DNA of 64,000 nucleotides, taken from NCBI GenBank assembly GCA_036877525.1, contig JAZGTH010000009.1, forward strand, positions 2,378,501-2,442,500, given 5' to 3'. This document shows positions 44,659 through 58,288 of this stretch, piece after piece. Each line of letters opens with the position of its first letter. Position 1 is the stretch's first letter. The notes beneath the pieces are model-generated. The model saw only the letters and a list, made by a program, of their open reading frames with translations, did not search any database and was not told the origin of the DNA. Origin of the DNA: Chromobotia macracanthus (lineage: Eukaryota > Chordata > Actinopteri > Cypriniformes > Botiidae). The translations under genes were made by a program, and so were the position numbers.

Positions 44659-47107
44659 ATGAACTTGGGGAAGCTCTCTGGCCTGAAGGGCCTGGTGTCG
44701 CACTCCTCAGGAAAGCGTCGTTTTAAAGGTGACCTCACCCTGGACATGATCAGCCCCCCGCTGGGTGACTTCCGTCACACCATGCATGTTGGGCGTGGAG
44801 GGGACGTGTTTGGCGACACCTCGTTCCTCAGTAACCATGGAGGAGCAGGAAACAATGCAGATGGAGACTCTTCCTCCACTTCAGAGAAGAATGAGGGATT
44901 CTTCTCCCGAACGCTTCGCTATGTCCGCAGGACTCCAGACCGGCCCCGCGGTGGCTCCAAAGACCTTTCACCTCCACCTCCACCCGTTTCTCCAATCATA
45001 AAAAATGCCATCTCCCTCCGCTGTCTGGATGTGGACTCGCCCAATGGTTGTCCTGTCAAAGTGCTATTTCCTAGCTCACCCAAGACACCAGAAAACTCCA
45101 CTCAGTTGTATGGTGAGTCCATCACTGTTTTACACTCTCATTTAGCCAGATTCACTTGAATAGTAATAGTGATTAAATCAGAACACATGCAAATGCGACT
45201 TAGAATCACTGAACCATTCTCATTTAAAGGGATAGTTCACCCAAAAATGAAAATTTAAATTTTTTTCCTTAAATTACTCTCATGTCATTCCAAACATATA
45301 TTACATTTTCATAGAAAAGTGTCAGTGGTTGTGTCCATACAATAAAAGTCAATGGGTGCCCCTGTTGTTTGGTTACCAACATACTTCAAAATATAGGCTT
45401 GGAATGACGTGGAAGTGAGTAAATGATGGAAGAATTTTCATTTTGGGAGAACTGTCCCTTTAAATAATATTCAGGTTTACTCTTAATATGCATTACAGAC
45501 GTGAACATTTGGCCACATACATAAATGATCCTTCTGTGTCTGGATTCACTCCTAAATACTCATAGTTGAAACAGTAAAAACCTTAGCAACGTTTTAGTGT
45601 ATCACAGATATAAACAAGAAACATGAGTGCCAAACGTTTAATCTGTTTGTGTTCAAAATATTTGACCTGAACATTCAGAAGCGAATAAAGGCAGGTGAAA
45701 AGAGGCAGGTATCAAAATCAGTAATTCAGATCAGTTTGATACACACAAATGTAGATTTAATGTAAACACATTTGTCCCTACTTTGTAAATTGAATTTTGT
45801 TGTGAATTTGTTTGTGGTATAGTTGTCACACCTGTAAACAACCAAATTATGTGTGTACAGAACAGAAATAAGCAAAAAGGAGTGACACCAGTATTTAGCT
45901 GCAGTGTGTACAGGGCTGCTCTTTATTTCTGATGCCTCACCCGTAAGAATACTTCAAATAGGACAGCCTGTGCAAAATCTCAACTCCCCCAGACTCATAA
46001 ATATACAATCAATCTACTGTCTGTCTTGAATTTGACCGTGGGGCTCAATAAAATCTGTGGAATGCTAATAGTGAAATATTTTACCAGAGTTTAATTATTA
46101 ATATGTATAATATTTGATGGGAAAATTCTAGGTGTAAGTGTAAGAACTATACTTCAAATGAGTGTAGTTCTGATCATGAAAAGCCTATTTGTAGAACACA
46201 ATTACTAATTTCGATTAACGTTTGTTTCTGTATTCATAAACATTTACAGTGTTTCTGCTGTTGGTCATCTCTGCCTCTGTGCTGTGACTGCACTGTTAAA
46301 GATTTCCATATGGGCAGAACTCACAAACTTTAATGACATGAACTGCATGACAGAAATGATTTGCTGCTGCTTAGGCTGCAGTCCAGAAGCTTTGCTACCA
46401 CCTGCTGGTTACAGTGAGATCTGCTTTTCCTGCAGGGAAAACTCATCAGCCAGGATGATGTTTGTTTATCTTTCCCTATTTCTGCAGGTTTGGAGTCCGG
46501 CTTTGTCACATTGCCGAGGTTATCACGTACTGAGCGGCAGGCCCAGGGTGACTGTCCCCTGTCCTGCCCTCCTGAAACTCACAGAGGTTCTCTCACAGAC
46601 ACGGCGATCTCTTCTTTTCCCTGTTTAGACTCCGTCAGTACTTCAGATTCTATGACCTCGTTCACCCTCGATCTGGGCCCCTCCCTCATGTCCGAGGTGT
46701 TTGGTATGATTGACAGCCCTGTGTGTGAAAAGAACAATCCCATCAGTGAATTGTCGCAAGAGGACAGCCCCTTGTGTGGTCTGACCAATGATGAGGTGGA
46801 CTCAGATGCAACCACGTCATTGGTGGACTCGCTCCTTAGAGAAGATAGTGATGGTAGGACGCGACTGTATGGTGGAGAGTGGAAGCATTCAGACTTTGTA
46901 AATGGCAAGTCGACGAAAAAATCCATAGTGGGAAATTTGACGTACTCTTCTGCCGCTGAAGATCATGGCATGGAGCCAGAACGTTTCCAGAGGGCTGCAG
47001 ATGTGCTGGCACGTCATTATGGAGGAGAAATCAGGAAAACGGACTCCAACAATGCCCACAGGAGACCCTACAACTACCCTGATGAAGAGGATGAGGTCAA
47101 AGTCTAA
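44659..47107 (+). CDS. cdc42ep1: Cdc42 effector protein 1 (Borg5-type)
   Basis: Binds GTP-Cdc42 through a CRIB motif and organises actin and septins at the plasma membrane. Two coding exons, 44659-45112 and 46488-47107, give 357 aa (human 391). The start ATG at 44659 gives MNLGKLSGLKGLVSHSSGKR. Residues about 32-60 hold the CRIB/Borg block SPPLGDFRHTMHVGRGGDVF and GDTSFLSNHGG. Then come ISPIIKNAISL (BD2), LESGFVTLPRLSRTERQ across the splice junction, FTLDLGPSLMSEVFGMID (BD3) and an acidic C-terminus DEEDEVKV. Motif order and the DEVKV end match CDC42EP1 rather than EP2-5. Like human 22q13 it adjoins sh3bp1. The long Ala/Pro repeats of the mammalian protein are absent. Confidence 0.93.
45224..45463 (+). 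mobile_element. TTAA-flanked MITE in cdc42ep1 intron
   Basis: TTAAAGGGATAGTTCACC at the left and GAGAACTGTCCCTTTAA at the right form inverted termini inside TTAA duplications. About 240 bp, non-coding. Second copy at 12378-12669. Confidence 0.8.
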
Positions 47108-47398
47108 CTGGATCAGATGCCCTGGAGGAAACTCCACATCACAAGCACTTTCAACAACATTTTTTAATGGGATAAATGAAAAACTGATAGATTTGGATCA
47201 TGTCTTTTTTAACCCTTATTGATTAATTTTCTTATTTGTGGCAACCCACATTTTCTCTTATCTTTGATCTCCCCTTCTCATTAACCAAAGCATTAGCTTC
47301 GATTCAGCCAGATAAACCCTGCTATGATTGCTCTGTTATGCATAATAGAGACAATATGGGTAAACACTAGCTACACAATGTCAACAATATGCCATTTA

Positions 47399-47404
47399 AA
47401 TAAA
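47399..47404 (+). terminator. cdc42ep1: cdc42ep1 poly(A) signal AATAAA
   Basis: First canonical hexamer after the cdc42ep1 stop, implying a 3' UTR of about 0.3 kb. Later sites are possible. Confidence 0.45.
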
Positions 47405-47689
47405 TATACATGTATTGTACAGTGATACCATGTTAAAGTATAAACAGACGTATATCTGCACACTAGCTTATGTCACTTCAACAGCAGTTTTTACACAGAA
47501 CTGAAACATTTTGCATTTATGAAGATTCAAAAGCACAGATTTCCATCGGATGAACTTCAGTGGCAGTTTCATTTTTAATCTTTTTTTATGAAAAGCAGCG
47601 ATCTGTACAAAAAGATTGTCTTACAGATCAAAAAACGTTTTGTTTAAACACAAACAATATTAAAATGTGTCACTTTTCCTTTATTACAT

Positions 47690-48408
47690 GATAAATATCT
47701 TAAGATCAACACAATATTTACTAATATTTTACAATCCCCAGCCAAAGCTTATCAATGTACTATTAAACTATGATTAAATATTAATATGAATTTTGTTAGA
47801 ATTTTTGTCAAGTTTCCATTCCCTTAATCATGGTATATGTACATATGGTATGTCTGTGCGGACTTGCTCAAGAAATGTACAAAATAGCAACGTATGTTAC
47901 CTTTTCATTAAAAGTTTTTGTTAAAAGCAAAGTTAGCTCTAAGACGTTTCTGTGTGACCACATTTTGCCCGTTATGGTGCTAATGATAAGCACACGCTAA
48001 ACCTCATGTAAACCACATATATAAATATAATGCGACGCTCGTCAGTACTGCGTATTTTCGTCTGTCAGCCTTTAAAAAAACCTCCATCTCTACAGCAGAT
48101 AAAACTGTGACAGAACACTAGAGGAAGAACAGTGTCACCAAAAAACTCTTTATAAAAACTTAACAGTCAGAAACATTAGGCAGGAAATATTGCACCTGAG
48201 GTCGAAGACAAGCAATATAAACTGTTACAAGATTGAGCTTAAAGGTCCAAAACAAAGCAGTGGGTTTTACATGTACATTTATACATTTGTCAGACGCTTT
48301 TATCCAAAGCGACTTACCAAGGTATACATTTTATCAGTACGTGTGTTCCCTGGGACTTTGTGCTGCTAATGCAATGCAACTTGTGCTGTTAACTTTCCTT
48401 TTTAAGAC
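47690..48408 (-). other. sh3bp1: sh3bp1 3' UTR (with embedded SINE)
   Basis: From the sh3bp1 stop at 48409 to a minus-strand AATAAA at 47690-47695. Contains the SINE at 48270-48400. Confidence 0.45.
48270..48400 (-). mobile_element. SINE, same family as 24.5 kb
   Basis: Minus strand: CACAAAGTCCCAGGGAACAC, ACGTACTGATAAAATGTATA, then GGTAAGTCGCTTTGGATAAA and AGCGTCTGACAAATGTATAA. The tRNA head is partly lost. Confidence 0.7.
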
Positions 48409-51400
48409 TTACTGAGCTGAAAAGGAAACGTCCTTGTTCAGAGCTTGAGGTGGTTGTGGAGGAGGAATGTTGGGTCTTCTGCCCTGGCTTTTCTTTTGTG
48501 GTCCTCTTCCAGGCAATGTGGACAGAGTTTGGGTGGTTTCAGGCTTGACTGAGGGCGGCGCTTGTACCTCAGAAGCCCTGGGTGCAGAGACCGGGAACGT
48601 TTTTAACTGGTTTGATGAGAAAGCTCCTGCCTGGCTCACAGGAGGACCTTGGCTGAGGTTTGGTGTCATTTTCTGGTTGAAGGACCTTCTTGCTATAATA
48701 TGCAAAAAATAAGGAATAGGAATGTTGGTTTTCTCTATAATAACTGCACATAAAACAGCTTTAATAATCCGTAAACAGCAACATACATTTAAAAGGAGCA
48801 GTGATCTTCAACATGGGCTCCTGGGACTGGGACAGAAGCTCCTGAGCAGGCTCTGCTTGGCTGGAGCTCGGTGTCCTAGCGTGGCATTGGCTTTTGGGCT
48901 GGGTGTGTACAGGTGTGTACCGGGGCAGTGATGTAGGCATGTGATTCTGAGCAGGAGGCTGAGCGACTGGATCAGAATCATTACTGGCCCACACAGAAGT
49001 GTCACGGTTCACCTGAGAAGTTTTCACAACTTGTGTCACTCCAAAGCCCTCAGATGAAGCTGAGCTGAAAGAGGAAAAGAACCATACTCAGAGTGATGTA
49101 AAAACGTCTGACACTTGCATTGTACGTTTGTTATAAGTCTGTGTTGTTAGTTTTAGTTGAAAGTACCTGTTTGTTTTTGAGAGGGAAGCTCGACCAGAGA
49201 GAGAGGGGGATGGAGGAAAGACACTGTTAGAAAGAGACTTCAGGGATGTTGTTGGAGACTTCAGGGATCTTGACTGTGGCTCTGGGACCTTAAAATCAGA
49301 TTCTAAAAAATAATATTGTGTCAGTTTGGGCAAATTAGGGAAATGTATTGCTTTAAACAGCAGCGTTCTCATGGCTTAAGCAATAAGGTCAGAGAGTGTA
49401 ATATATTGTTAATATAGTCACGGCTACCGCCTTATTGTTTTATTAAACAGTTACCACAAAATAATTGTTTGATATATGAGGACACAAATGTTTATTAAAC
49501 AGTTTTTAAACTATAATTATTGAATTCAATTATTAAATCATTACATTTTATTGAAAGATAGAGCCTCCTGACATATAAACACAACAATATGGCCAAAAAT
49601 AACAATCATGTACCGGTCATACTAAGTTTTCTTATGAAATGCAAAAAAGGCTATTGACCAATCAGCATCCAGGATCAGATCTCCCGTTTAATGAAACAGT
49701 GATGTTCTGATACCTTCAGGGAAAAGGATCTTGGAATGTTGTATAAGAGGCTCTATGATAGTCACAACTTGTACAGAAGAGGCAGATGCCATGTCCAGTA
49801 AGGAAGTCTCTCTGAAATACAGGAAGGAAGAGGGGTGTGTCACAGAAGATGTGAAATCACACAGCAGTTTAGCAAACTCATGAGCTGTACTGACCCCTCA
49901 CAGCGAGGCCACAGCAGATTAGGTCCCAGCACTATGGCAATGTTACTGGGTGTCATCTTATTCACTGCCTGATGCTCTGATAAGTGTGACAGAAACTGCA
50001 CAAGGTACCTGACAGAGACGGAGAGAACGCTTGTGTGCGTATAAACATTAAAGAATCCGGTCTTACTGAAATGAACAGTCTGTCATTTATGTCCTCAGTT
50101 TTGTCCTCATGTTGTTTCAAACCTGTATGCTATTATTAGTGCTAATAAATGATTAATTATTATTATTAAATTTGCTTTATACTAATATGCAGTTTTATTT
50201 TACATGCCGTAACTATGTTTCCACACAAAGTGTTTAAAGGATTATCAGGCTCCAGAAACACCCTAAAGGTCTATACATGATGTCTAAGTTTTCTAAAACC
50301 AGAAGACAAGTTTGTGTGAGCAATATGGTAAATCAGAGGTATAAAATAACTGCTAAAGGCCTAGAATATCTCACACAAATACTACAAACTACTATTTAAA
50401 AATATCTGTAGTTGTTTTTGACCTTAACACACATGATCACTATGAACTCATTGTATGGCAATAGCTGTCTAATGACTTTTCAAAGTTTCTACTTTTGTGT
50501 TCCACTGAAAGTATTTTTTTATATTTGTATATGAATGATGCTAAAAAAAAAAACCTCTGCTGTACCTGAGGTTGTTATAGTTTTCGGTGGGAAGCTTTTG
50601 CAGCACTGCTCGCAGCTGTTTTAGTTTCTCATCCGTCTCTCTCTCTCTGACAACATCAGAAATATCAAGACAGTCACTTTATTTTCAAGCTCAATATCTA
50701 AGATGGTTTCCTCTCTTTAAAATGAGAAAAACAAACACATGCAAACTACACACTCACCCTGCTGCCCTGAACCAGTCATTATACAGTTCAAAGGTCATGA
50801 GCGGTTCAGGCAACTCTCTCAAATAACATTTAAGAGCCCCTGCAAACGAAGCACACAAAACATTTTGTTTGCTTGTTTTGCATCTCTATCTAACCATACT
50901 AAGCAGCCACATTTGTGTGACCTACTAAACGCTTTCACTCCTGCCCTGTTGTCCCCATTACTGACAGCTAAATCATCAGCTAATATTAAGTTAATAAATC
51001 ACAAATGCACTCATTAAAGGAAACAATTAAAGTAGCTTTTCACCTGCTACAGCATGAGGCTCAGAGCTGAACTCGTGTGGGTCGACCGTCCCTGAATCCA
51101 GACAGCTCTTTAGTTTTTTCACAACCGACGCTGCTGCCGCCAGCCTAAACAATCCCTGGAAGAGCATTTCAAAATATTTAAATAAGTTCTTATAAGCAAT
51201 AACGTTAAAACAACTTCTAAAAAACTGTACGTTTTAAACACTCCTAAAACATTAAAAAATAACATTTTGAACATTTTGTTACTTAATGGAATTAACCCAT
51301 GTGGGTGTACAGATGCGCGTGTGGGTGCGGATGTGCGTGTGTGGTCAGCTGTGTTTAAATGCACGCATGTGTTGGGCAATTGAAATCGCACCTCCTCTCT

Positions 51401-54400
51401 TAAACCTGTGCTCAGCAGCATGCTCACACACTCCTCCACTGGCAGGGCGATCTTTCGCTCACAACTCTGAAGGTGAGACAGCAGAGCTTCTCCAAAAACC
51501 TTGTTTTGTGATGCGGTCACTGGAGGTTCTATGTTGAAATACACAATTCACACTTTATAATATAGATAACAGTGTTGTCCATGTAAGATGAAGGGTTAGG
51601 TATTTACCTCACACATTTTACCTCCGCTCACCTGAGTGGCTGTGGCTCTCCTTCAGCTCAGATATGGTTCTCTCCAGGAACTCATAAGAGTCCTTGTGAT
51701 ATTCAGCTTGTAGCTCCAGTAGCTGTTAGAAGATTTCAGTTTGAAGTTCATTTGTAGCTGTGTAACATGCAGGCTGTGTGTATTAATATAGGAACTCACG
51801 CGAATGAAGTGGCTGGCATACTCATCTTCTTTAGTAGCAAAATGATAAAGGTCTGCCGAGTACTGATCCTGGAACAGAGAGTTTTTGATTCATGTCTTTT
51901 ACATTTGCATTAAAATACTGACACCACCAAAATAACAGAATATCGGCTTTGCCAATCTTTGAATAATAGTTTGTTTAGACTTTACAATACATAGCTGCAC
52001 ACTTCCTAACCTGTTTTAATGATGTATTGTTAGTATAGTAGAGATAGTAAACTATGTTGACAAGAGTCAGGGAATGTGGTTTGGAAAAGTCACGAGACAG
52101 ATTTGAACCTATGTCATCCGCATAAGCACCTGGGCCCAATGTGGGGCATGTACTAACCACTAGGCCACCACCCTGACAGGCTGTCAAAATTTGAAACTTG
52201 TTAATGTTTTGCAATATGCCTTCAAGAAGCCAAGTTTACTTTCACAGATTGCAAACACCTAGTTCAGGTTTGAAAGAAAGAGGAACCAAAAGGAGGGTTT
52301 GTTTGTCACCCTGTTTAAGGACAACAATCAGAGATATATTTTAACTGTCTGTAAAAGTGATCTAGTTTAGAACGAATTGAAAAATCTCATCCCTGGGATT
52401 CATAGCAAATCAACTAGCTGGAACTAGTTTAATAAAAGGAGAACAGACAAGAATGAATGGTAAGTTGGCTATGTTAACATAAATCAATAAACTAAATAAA
52501 CACCAGTGTGTGTGTTGTGTTTACTCTAAATTAACAAACTAATTTAACATACATACATAAACTATAAAATAAATAAAGAAGGTTAACATAAATACATAAA
52601 CTGTCTTTGCAGTGAAATGTCTGCAGTAAACGTGATTAGGTGTTTCAACTTTGTTAACCTTGATGGACTCCAGTCTTCTCCAGGCCTCCTCTACATCTTC
52701 TCTGAGTCCATCCTGCTTGGTCTGTGGACCAGTGCTGGTCTGAGATCTAAAAATAAAGGTCACACGTTATGAACACAATAGAAACACTTTGTAATTCTTA
52801 TAAACACAATGTAAACACTTTAGATAACACTGTGACACAATTCTAATATTCTTCCTGAACAAAGAAGGCTAGATATGAAAATACGATCTACAGCTCTTGA
52901 ATTAAGGTCAAATGTTCACCTGATCCGAGCATTATTCCAGTCTGTTGTAAGTTTAGCGAACTGTTTCTTGTTTTTCAGGATTTCTGGCAGGTCTTCCTGC
53001 ATAGACATTGAATGAAGATCATGAATGTTGTGTGCTTCAGTTATATGTTACGTTTGGCCATGAGAAAGAGCTGCTGTACCTCACTGAGTTTGTTAAGAGG
53101 CACCAAAACTTCTTTCTCCAACTTCGTCTCAAAGTCTGCCAAAGTCTGTGCCAGAAAATTCTGCATGAAGCAGCACATTTCCAAAACCTTTCTGAAGGAC
53201 AACAATACCAGGCATGCTTTTTTATTTCAGATCATAAAACACCAGCAACGTTTTCCACTAACCATCAAGCTGTCGCTGTGTCAGTTAAAATACTTGCCTG
53301 ATAGAGGATTCACCATCGAAATCTTTAAAGCTCTCAGCCATACTAACAGACAGCATCATGAGGGGCAACTTTTTCTGTGGAGGAGGAAACGTATGACTGA
53401 GAAAATGAGTGAGAAAAGTGAGGAAGTACTTGTTATATGCTATGGCGTGTATGTTGACACTTCCACTTTTACTAGCTGCTTATTTAGATTACACTACATG
53501 GACAGGAACAATACAACACACCATGTTTCATCTTACAAGACCAGAGAGGAAAACCAAGTACAACAGAGAAACAGGCAAATGTTTCCATGTTTAAACTTCT
53601 TCAAACAAATGGTACAATTCTGAGAAAGAAAGGGAAAATCTAGTCTTGTATTTTGCACAAAGGTTTAAGTCACTCCTGTTTAAAGCACATAAAGAACTTT
53701 TTGGTCCAGACACACACAAGGATAATTTAAGATTCAGCTCTTTGAGAAAACGGCAGAACAAAGTAGTCAGTACTGGCAGAAATCCCACATCCGTCCACAG
53801 AAATAGCATTACACGTAGAAGCTACCTAACCACAGCATGACATCACATTTCTGTCTTCTGAAACGTTACATATTTCTCATATACAGCCTGATTTATCTGC
53901 CTCACTGCAGAATCAGTGCCAACACGTTTACCATTCGTCGCTCTGAGTCCAGTCCCTGCTGACTTTGCAGGCAGCCGACCAGCTTCTTATGGATGATCTG
54001 GGCAGCTCTTCTGGCTGGCTCCACACGCTGTTCAACCTTTAATGCAAACAGATGGAACATTTAGCCCATTTAAATCAGTTCATTTACAGTCTTAATGCAT
54101 CTTGTACTGTATATGTATTATGTATCCACACCAGTCCAAAGATGGTCCTGGTGTAGTGAAAATAACTCACCAAAACCAGATCATCTGAAAGAAGGTCCGT
54201 GGCATCTTGTGATCTACAGGATAGAAGAACCTTTATTAGCTCATATAACGTGGTGTAGATAACTCTGGGCGCATCCGTTTATAGCCTCAGATATTTTTTC
54301 TCTAGGTGTAAACCAGATGTCTTGTCGTGATTATCTCTCTGTGCTTTATGGAGACTCCCGAGTTTGTGTTTTTTAAAAACTGCACTGGTTTGATATCATT

Positions 54401-56650
54401 TGTGGTTTATTTAGACGATATTGGTAGATCCTCAAATGAAATTAAAACATGTTCCAAGGATAATTTAAATGTAGCTTTCCATCGTTTAACCATGTTTAAT
54501 GCCATTTAAAAAACATTCCTCTTACATTGGTCATACTGTCTCCAGCTTCAGAGCTATTCCTACTTGTAAATGTAGCTTTGTAGACGAGGCTTGTTGGTTG
54601 TTATTGCAAAATGTTAAATGCTCTCCCTTTGGATAAAAATCCCCTTGGCCCTGATTTATAAAGAGTTATCAGATAATGAATCACACAAATATTCAACACT
54701 TCATTCACAGATAAGCCAGTAATTGCACACCGCATGAGTCTGTGAGAAAATGAACCATTGCACAAGTACACACTGACCAAAGTGAGCAAAACTTAAATTA
54801 GCAAGTGATGGCTGCTGTAGAATCAGACCGATACAAGCAAAGGGGAAGTGGAGTGTGAATTGAAGTACAAAACCATTTACACTTACTCTCTCTCTTTTAA
54901 AATAGCAAACTGTTGCACAATGTTTGGCTGATTAAAAGGTTGAGAAGATACACAAACCAAATATCAACATCAACTCTAGCCTGTAAAAGAATCACAGAGA
55001 TGGGTCAGATATGATTTGACTTCTATTCAGTGTTTTTAAAGTTGTAATCCATTATGTTTTACCTCCATCTCTGTTTAAAACATAAAACTGCAGGTTACTT
55101 GATGCACTTTTCATTTCGTACGTTGAAGTCAAATGAAGTCAAACTAACATTTCCTATGAAATTGGACCCGACAGCTCAAATTACAAATCATCATTATAAG
55201 TTTACTGTTGTGAATCAGGGTATGTTAATGCGATCGTGTTAAACTCTGATCTGTCATGTACTTATTCAATAACTGATTTTGTTCATTTTTAACCCAAAAA
55301 AAGTTACAGATTGCAGCTTTAAAGCACACAGACATGCACTTAATGTTTTCTCTTTCATAATATTAATATAAGGATGAGGGAAGTCTTTCAAAACGTTGGA
55401 ACTGAACACTTAAATTCTGTTGGGTATTTCACTGTTGGCTTTATTTTAACATGGACACGTGGATCTATTTCAGTGAATGTGTACACATCACATGTGGCCT
55501 GTGTTTCAGCTTCAGGGGTCATATAAAAGTCCAATGCTGTGTCTGTAAAAATGCTTTTAATATTCTGTTAATCTCATACCAGTGTGGGTTGCAAAACTAG
55601 TTTGTTCTGTGCAGTCTGCAGATGCACCGCTCTCCACCCATAACAACTGAAACTTCTTACAGTTTCCTTCAAAACAATTACCTAACCAGTACTGGGAGGT
55701 TTAGAGAACTACCTTAATTTCTAAATATCTATGAAATATCTTTTTAAAGTCCATATAGAAGTAAGGAAAGCTGTACCATGTTCTACTCAAGTTATCCGCT
55801 AGTTGAGCTTAAATGGGGTAAACTAAACTTAGATAAAACTAACAAATTGCTAAATATGTTTCAGGATGTCTGCAATAAACTGGAATAAGAACCAGCTATA
55901 ACACAGGACCATAACTTGTGACTTCTCAGAGAATGAAAGAATAATTCAGTGACACAACAGCCCGATGTCATATTTAACTGTACAGAAATATGAACACATA
56001 AGAAACAAGTTTACAGATGCATAATTCTGTTGTGAAGCCTAATTTTCCTGCACATTTTTCACAAACATCAACAGGGTATAAAAATTGTTGAACGCATGTT
56101 TAGATGATGTAAGACTAAGACGGTGGCGCATCTTACCCCACTCTCCCTTTAAGACAGACACAGCAGAAACATGTCAAATCTAATATTGGTGTACATTGTT
56201 TGTGTGACATTTGCTTTTTGCAGTCAAATACCAGTCTTAGCACTTCCCCAGGTTTAAACAACAGACAGGCCAGGAGAAACTAAGATTTTTCAAGCAGGAC
56301 AAAAACCTTTTATGTTAGATAAACTTACTATAAAACATGAATCCATGAATAATTAAACGGTCATCATAACATGATGATCAGCTCTAGAGCAGCTGAGCAC
56401 CAGAAAGTTGAATGTATCTGTATAAATAGCTTTTGATGTCCAGAAAGATAAACAGTATGAATACAGAAAAACAGAAATAATGGTTTTATATTCAACAGTT
56501 TGAATTCACAGTATGAAAGAGTCACAAGTTGATCACAAGTAATGACAACCATGTAACATCGATACATACCAAAAACACACAAAATAAACACGAAAGTACT
56601 TACTTCCCTCCATTTCCAAACTGTTTTAAAATGTTAAACTGCTTTAGCAT
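48409..56650 (-). CDS. sh3bp1: SH3-domain binding protein 1 (BAR-RhoGAP)
   Basis: N-BAR plus RhoGAP protein that inactivates Rac1 and Cdc42 at membranes. Eighteen exons: 56604-56650, 54171-54213, 53932-54036, 53298-53374, 53080-53191, 52920-52996, 52659-52746, 51800-51868, 51632-51722, 51392-51528, 51044-51155, 50758-50839, 50566-50646, 49895-50008, 49714-49811, 49167-49302, 48787-49064, 48409-48692. They sum to 676 aa (human 701). BAR strings: VEQRVEPARRAAQIIHKKL, KKLPLMMLSVSMAESFKDFD and LLELQAEYHKDSYEFLERT. RhoGAP strings: ERKIALPVEECVSMLL, GLFRLAAAASVVKKL (arginine finger in GLFR), SSEPHAVAG, LRELPEPLMTFELYNDW and NKMTPSNIAIVLGPNLLWP. The Ser/Pro-rich tail has IPPPQPPQ near the end. The start MLKQFNILKQFGNGG is short and divergent. 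Intron 4 has a GC donor. Confidence 0.94.
51160..51297. repeat. Fragment of the AGCTAACA MITE family
   Basis: AACGTTAAAACAACTTCTAA...TGTTACTTAATGGAATTAAC matches interior modules of the family. It lies in the intron between sh3bp1 exons 10 and 11. Confidence 0.4.
52085..52195 (-). mobile_element. tRNA-like SINE fragment
   Basis: Minus strand: GGTGGTGGCCTAGTGGTTAG (box A), then GACATAGGTTCAAATCTGTC (box B) and further tail in an sh3bp1 intron. The spacing is too long for a tRNA, so it is called SINE-like. Confidence 0.55.
55036..55322 (+). mobile_element. TTAA-flanked MITE (AAAGTTGTAATCC family)
   Basis: The left end TTTAAAGTTGTAATCC and right end GATTGCAGCTTTAAA are inverted and lie within TTAA. 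The interior CCATCTCTGTTTAAAACATA is shared with about 42050-42190 and 31790-31880. It is in a long sh3bp1 intron. Confidence 0.65.
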
Positions 56651-58284
56651 GATTGCAAAGAATCTGTCGCCTTCAAGTCCCTGTAAATGCACACATAAGT
56701 CAAGAGGACTGTAGCTTCATTTCAGAGAATTGTGCTCTCTGAATTCAACAAACAGTCGCTCAGACTGCACACAATTCATCAACTCGGAGAAAGAGGAAGT
56801 TACCAAATGCATAAGAGGAAAGACAATTTTATACCTGCCTGCGAAAGACATGCAGTTTTCTCAAGCCACCGAGAAAACTGAAGTAGATTCATTTGTTCAG
56901 CACAGAGCCTGATTTGCTAGGTCTATTTGTAGCTGAATATGAACAGGAAATGAATCAACAATAACAATAATAAAACAAAAATAATTGACCAGTCATTTCA
57001 TTGAAGAGTTACTGTTTCACTTTTAATTTCACCCAACGTTTAAAGTATAGTGAAATATAACCTCTCAATTCACCTCACATTACATACATAACCATATGAT
57101 CGGTCATTAATGTATACATGTATAAGTCTGAATATTGGGGAGGGGTGTGTTCCTTTAAATGTCTGCTTCTATATGGGCCTGCATTCTTATGTTCTGTTTT
57201 TGTTATGCAAGCACTTCAATGTTGCTGCAGCAAAGTATATCTTATGTGTTTAAAACATTTTACTAGTACACTGTAGCCATTTAAGAAAAACTAGAAGTGT
57301 GTACTAGCAGGATGAGAGAGGTAAAAGGGGAAACTATTTTAAATCCAATGAGGTGTCTTCATAAAATTGCTTAGGATAAAACTATGGTTAGGATAAAGAA
57401 CTGAAACCAGTGGAACATCCAATGAAGACACGCAACAAAGGGGGAATACTGAGTGTCCTAGAGAGAGCAAAAACACAAACATTTCAACCTGGCAACCAGG
57501 CTTTACCACCAATACAACGGTTACTAGACAATGTTACTTCAGTAAAATTAGCATTAATGAATGAGCTCCCTAATACATTAAGCTTTCAGAAACTCTGTAG
57601 CATTTCTATTTCGTGTCTTAGGTTGACAGTTTGTGGTAATGCTTTACAATAAGTTTCCATTTGTTGACATTAAATACATTAGTTAACAAACTAACAATGA
57701 GCAATACTTCTACAGCATTTATTTACCTAAACATTTACTTTTTTTTCATCAGAAGTTGTCTGTTAACATTAGTTTTACACATTGCTCATTGGTAGCTCGT
57801 GTTATTTAATACATTAACAACTGGAGCCTTATTATAAAGTGTTAACTTGCCACTCTTACCAGTACCAAACCACAGCTCTTATAAGATCACCGGTTACTGA
57901 AGCAACCATTGTTTTGGTGCAAACTAATGTTTGAATTGTTAAACCCCAGTTTGGCCTAAATGAACAGCTATTAATCCATCAGTCTATTAGTGCTCATAAA
58001 CATATACAGTCTGATTCAGTTGCATATGTTTAAACAGAAAATTGACAGAGCTATTTAATGAACTGCATAAGATTTGTTAGAATGCATTAATGGCTGCCAG
58101 GCTCTGAAATCACTCAGTCTTTTTCGTCTGTCATTTGTGAAGTTTAAAGGTTGCTCATCACATCCTAAATGAAACTGAGGGTTAAGCTACTCAACCCCGC
58201 CACCCAACAGCGTCACCTACAGGCCACAAGAGAAACAACGTTTGGAATTAGGGAAAAAGTACAGCATTGAAACATGAAAGAGAA
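56651..58284. other. Intergenic, sh3bp1 upstream to pdap1 3' end
   Basis: AT-rich, not CpG-rich. It should contain the sh3bp1 promoter and possible 5' noncoding exon, but I see no firm signal apart from the hAT-like MITE at 57637-57846. Confidence 0.4.
57637..57846 (+). mobile_element. hAT-like MITE
   Basis: The left end TGCTTTACAATAAGTTTCCA and the right end GGAGCCTTATTATAAAGTGTTAA are inverted. The interior carries paired ...TTAACAAACTAACAATGAGC / GCTCATTGGTAGCTCGTG. This CTTTACAATAAGGTTCCATT type is common in cyprinid genomes and usually classed hAT; the class is inference. Confidence 0.65.
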
Positions 58285-58288
58285 AACA

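Noticed and set aside
53012..53623. A 203-codon plus-strand frame
   Set aside because: It is antisense to sh3bp1 exons 4 and 5, with no recognisable protein.
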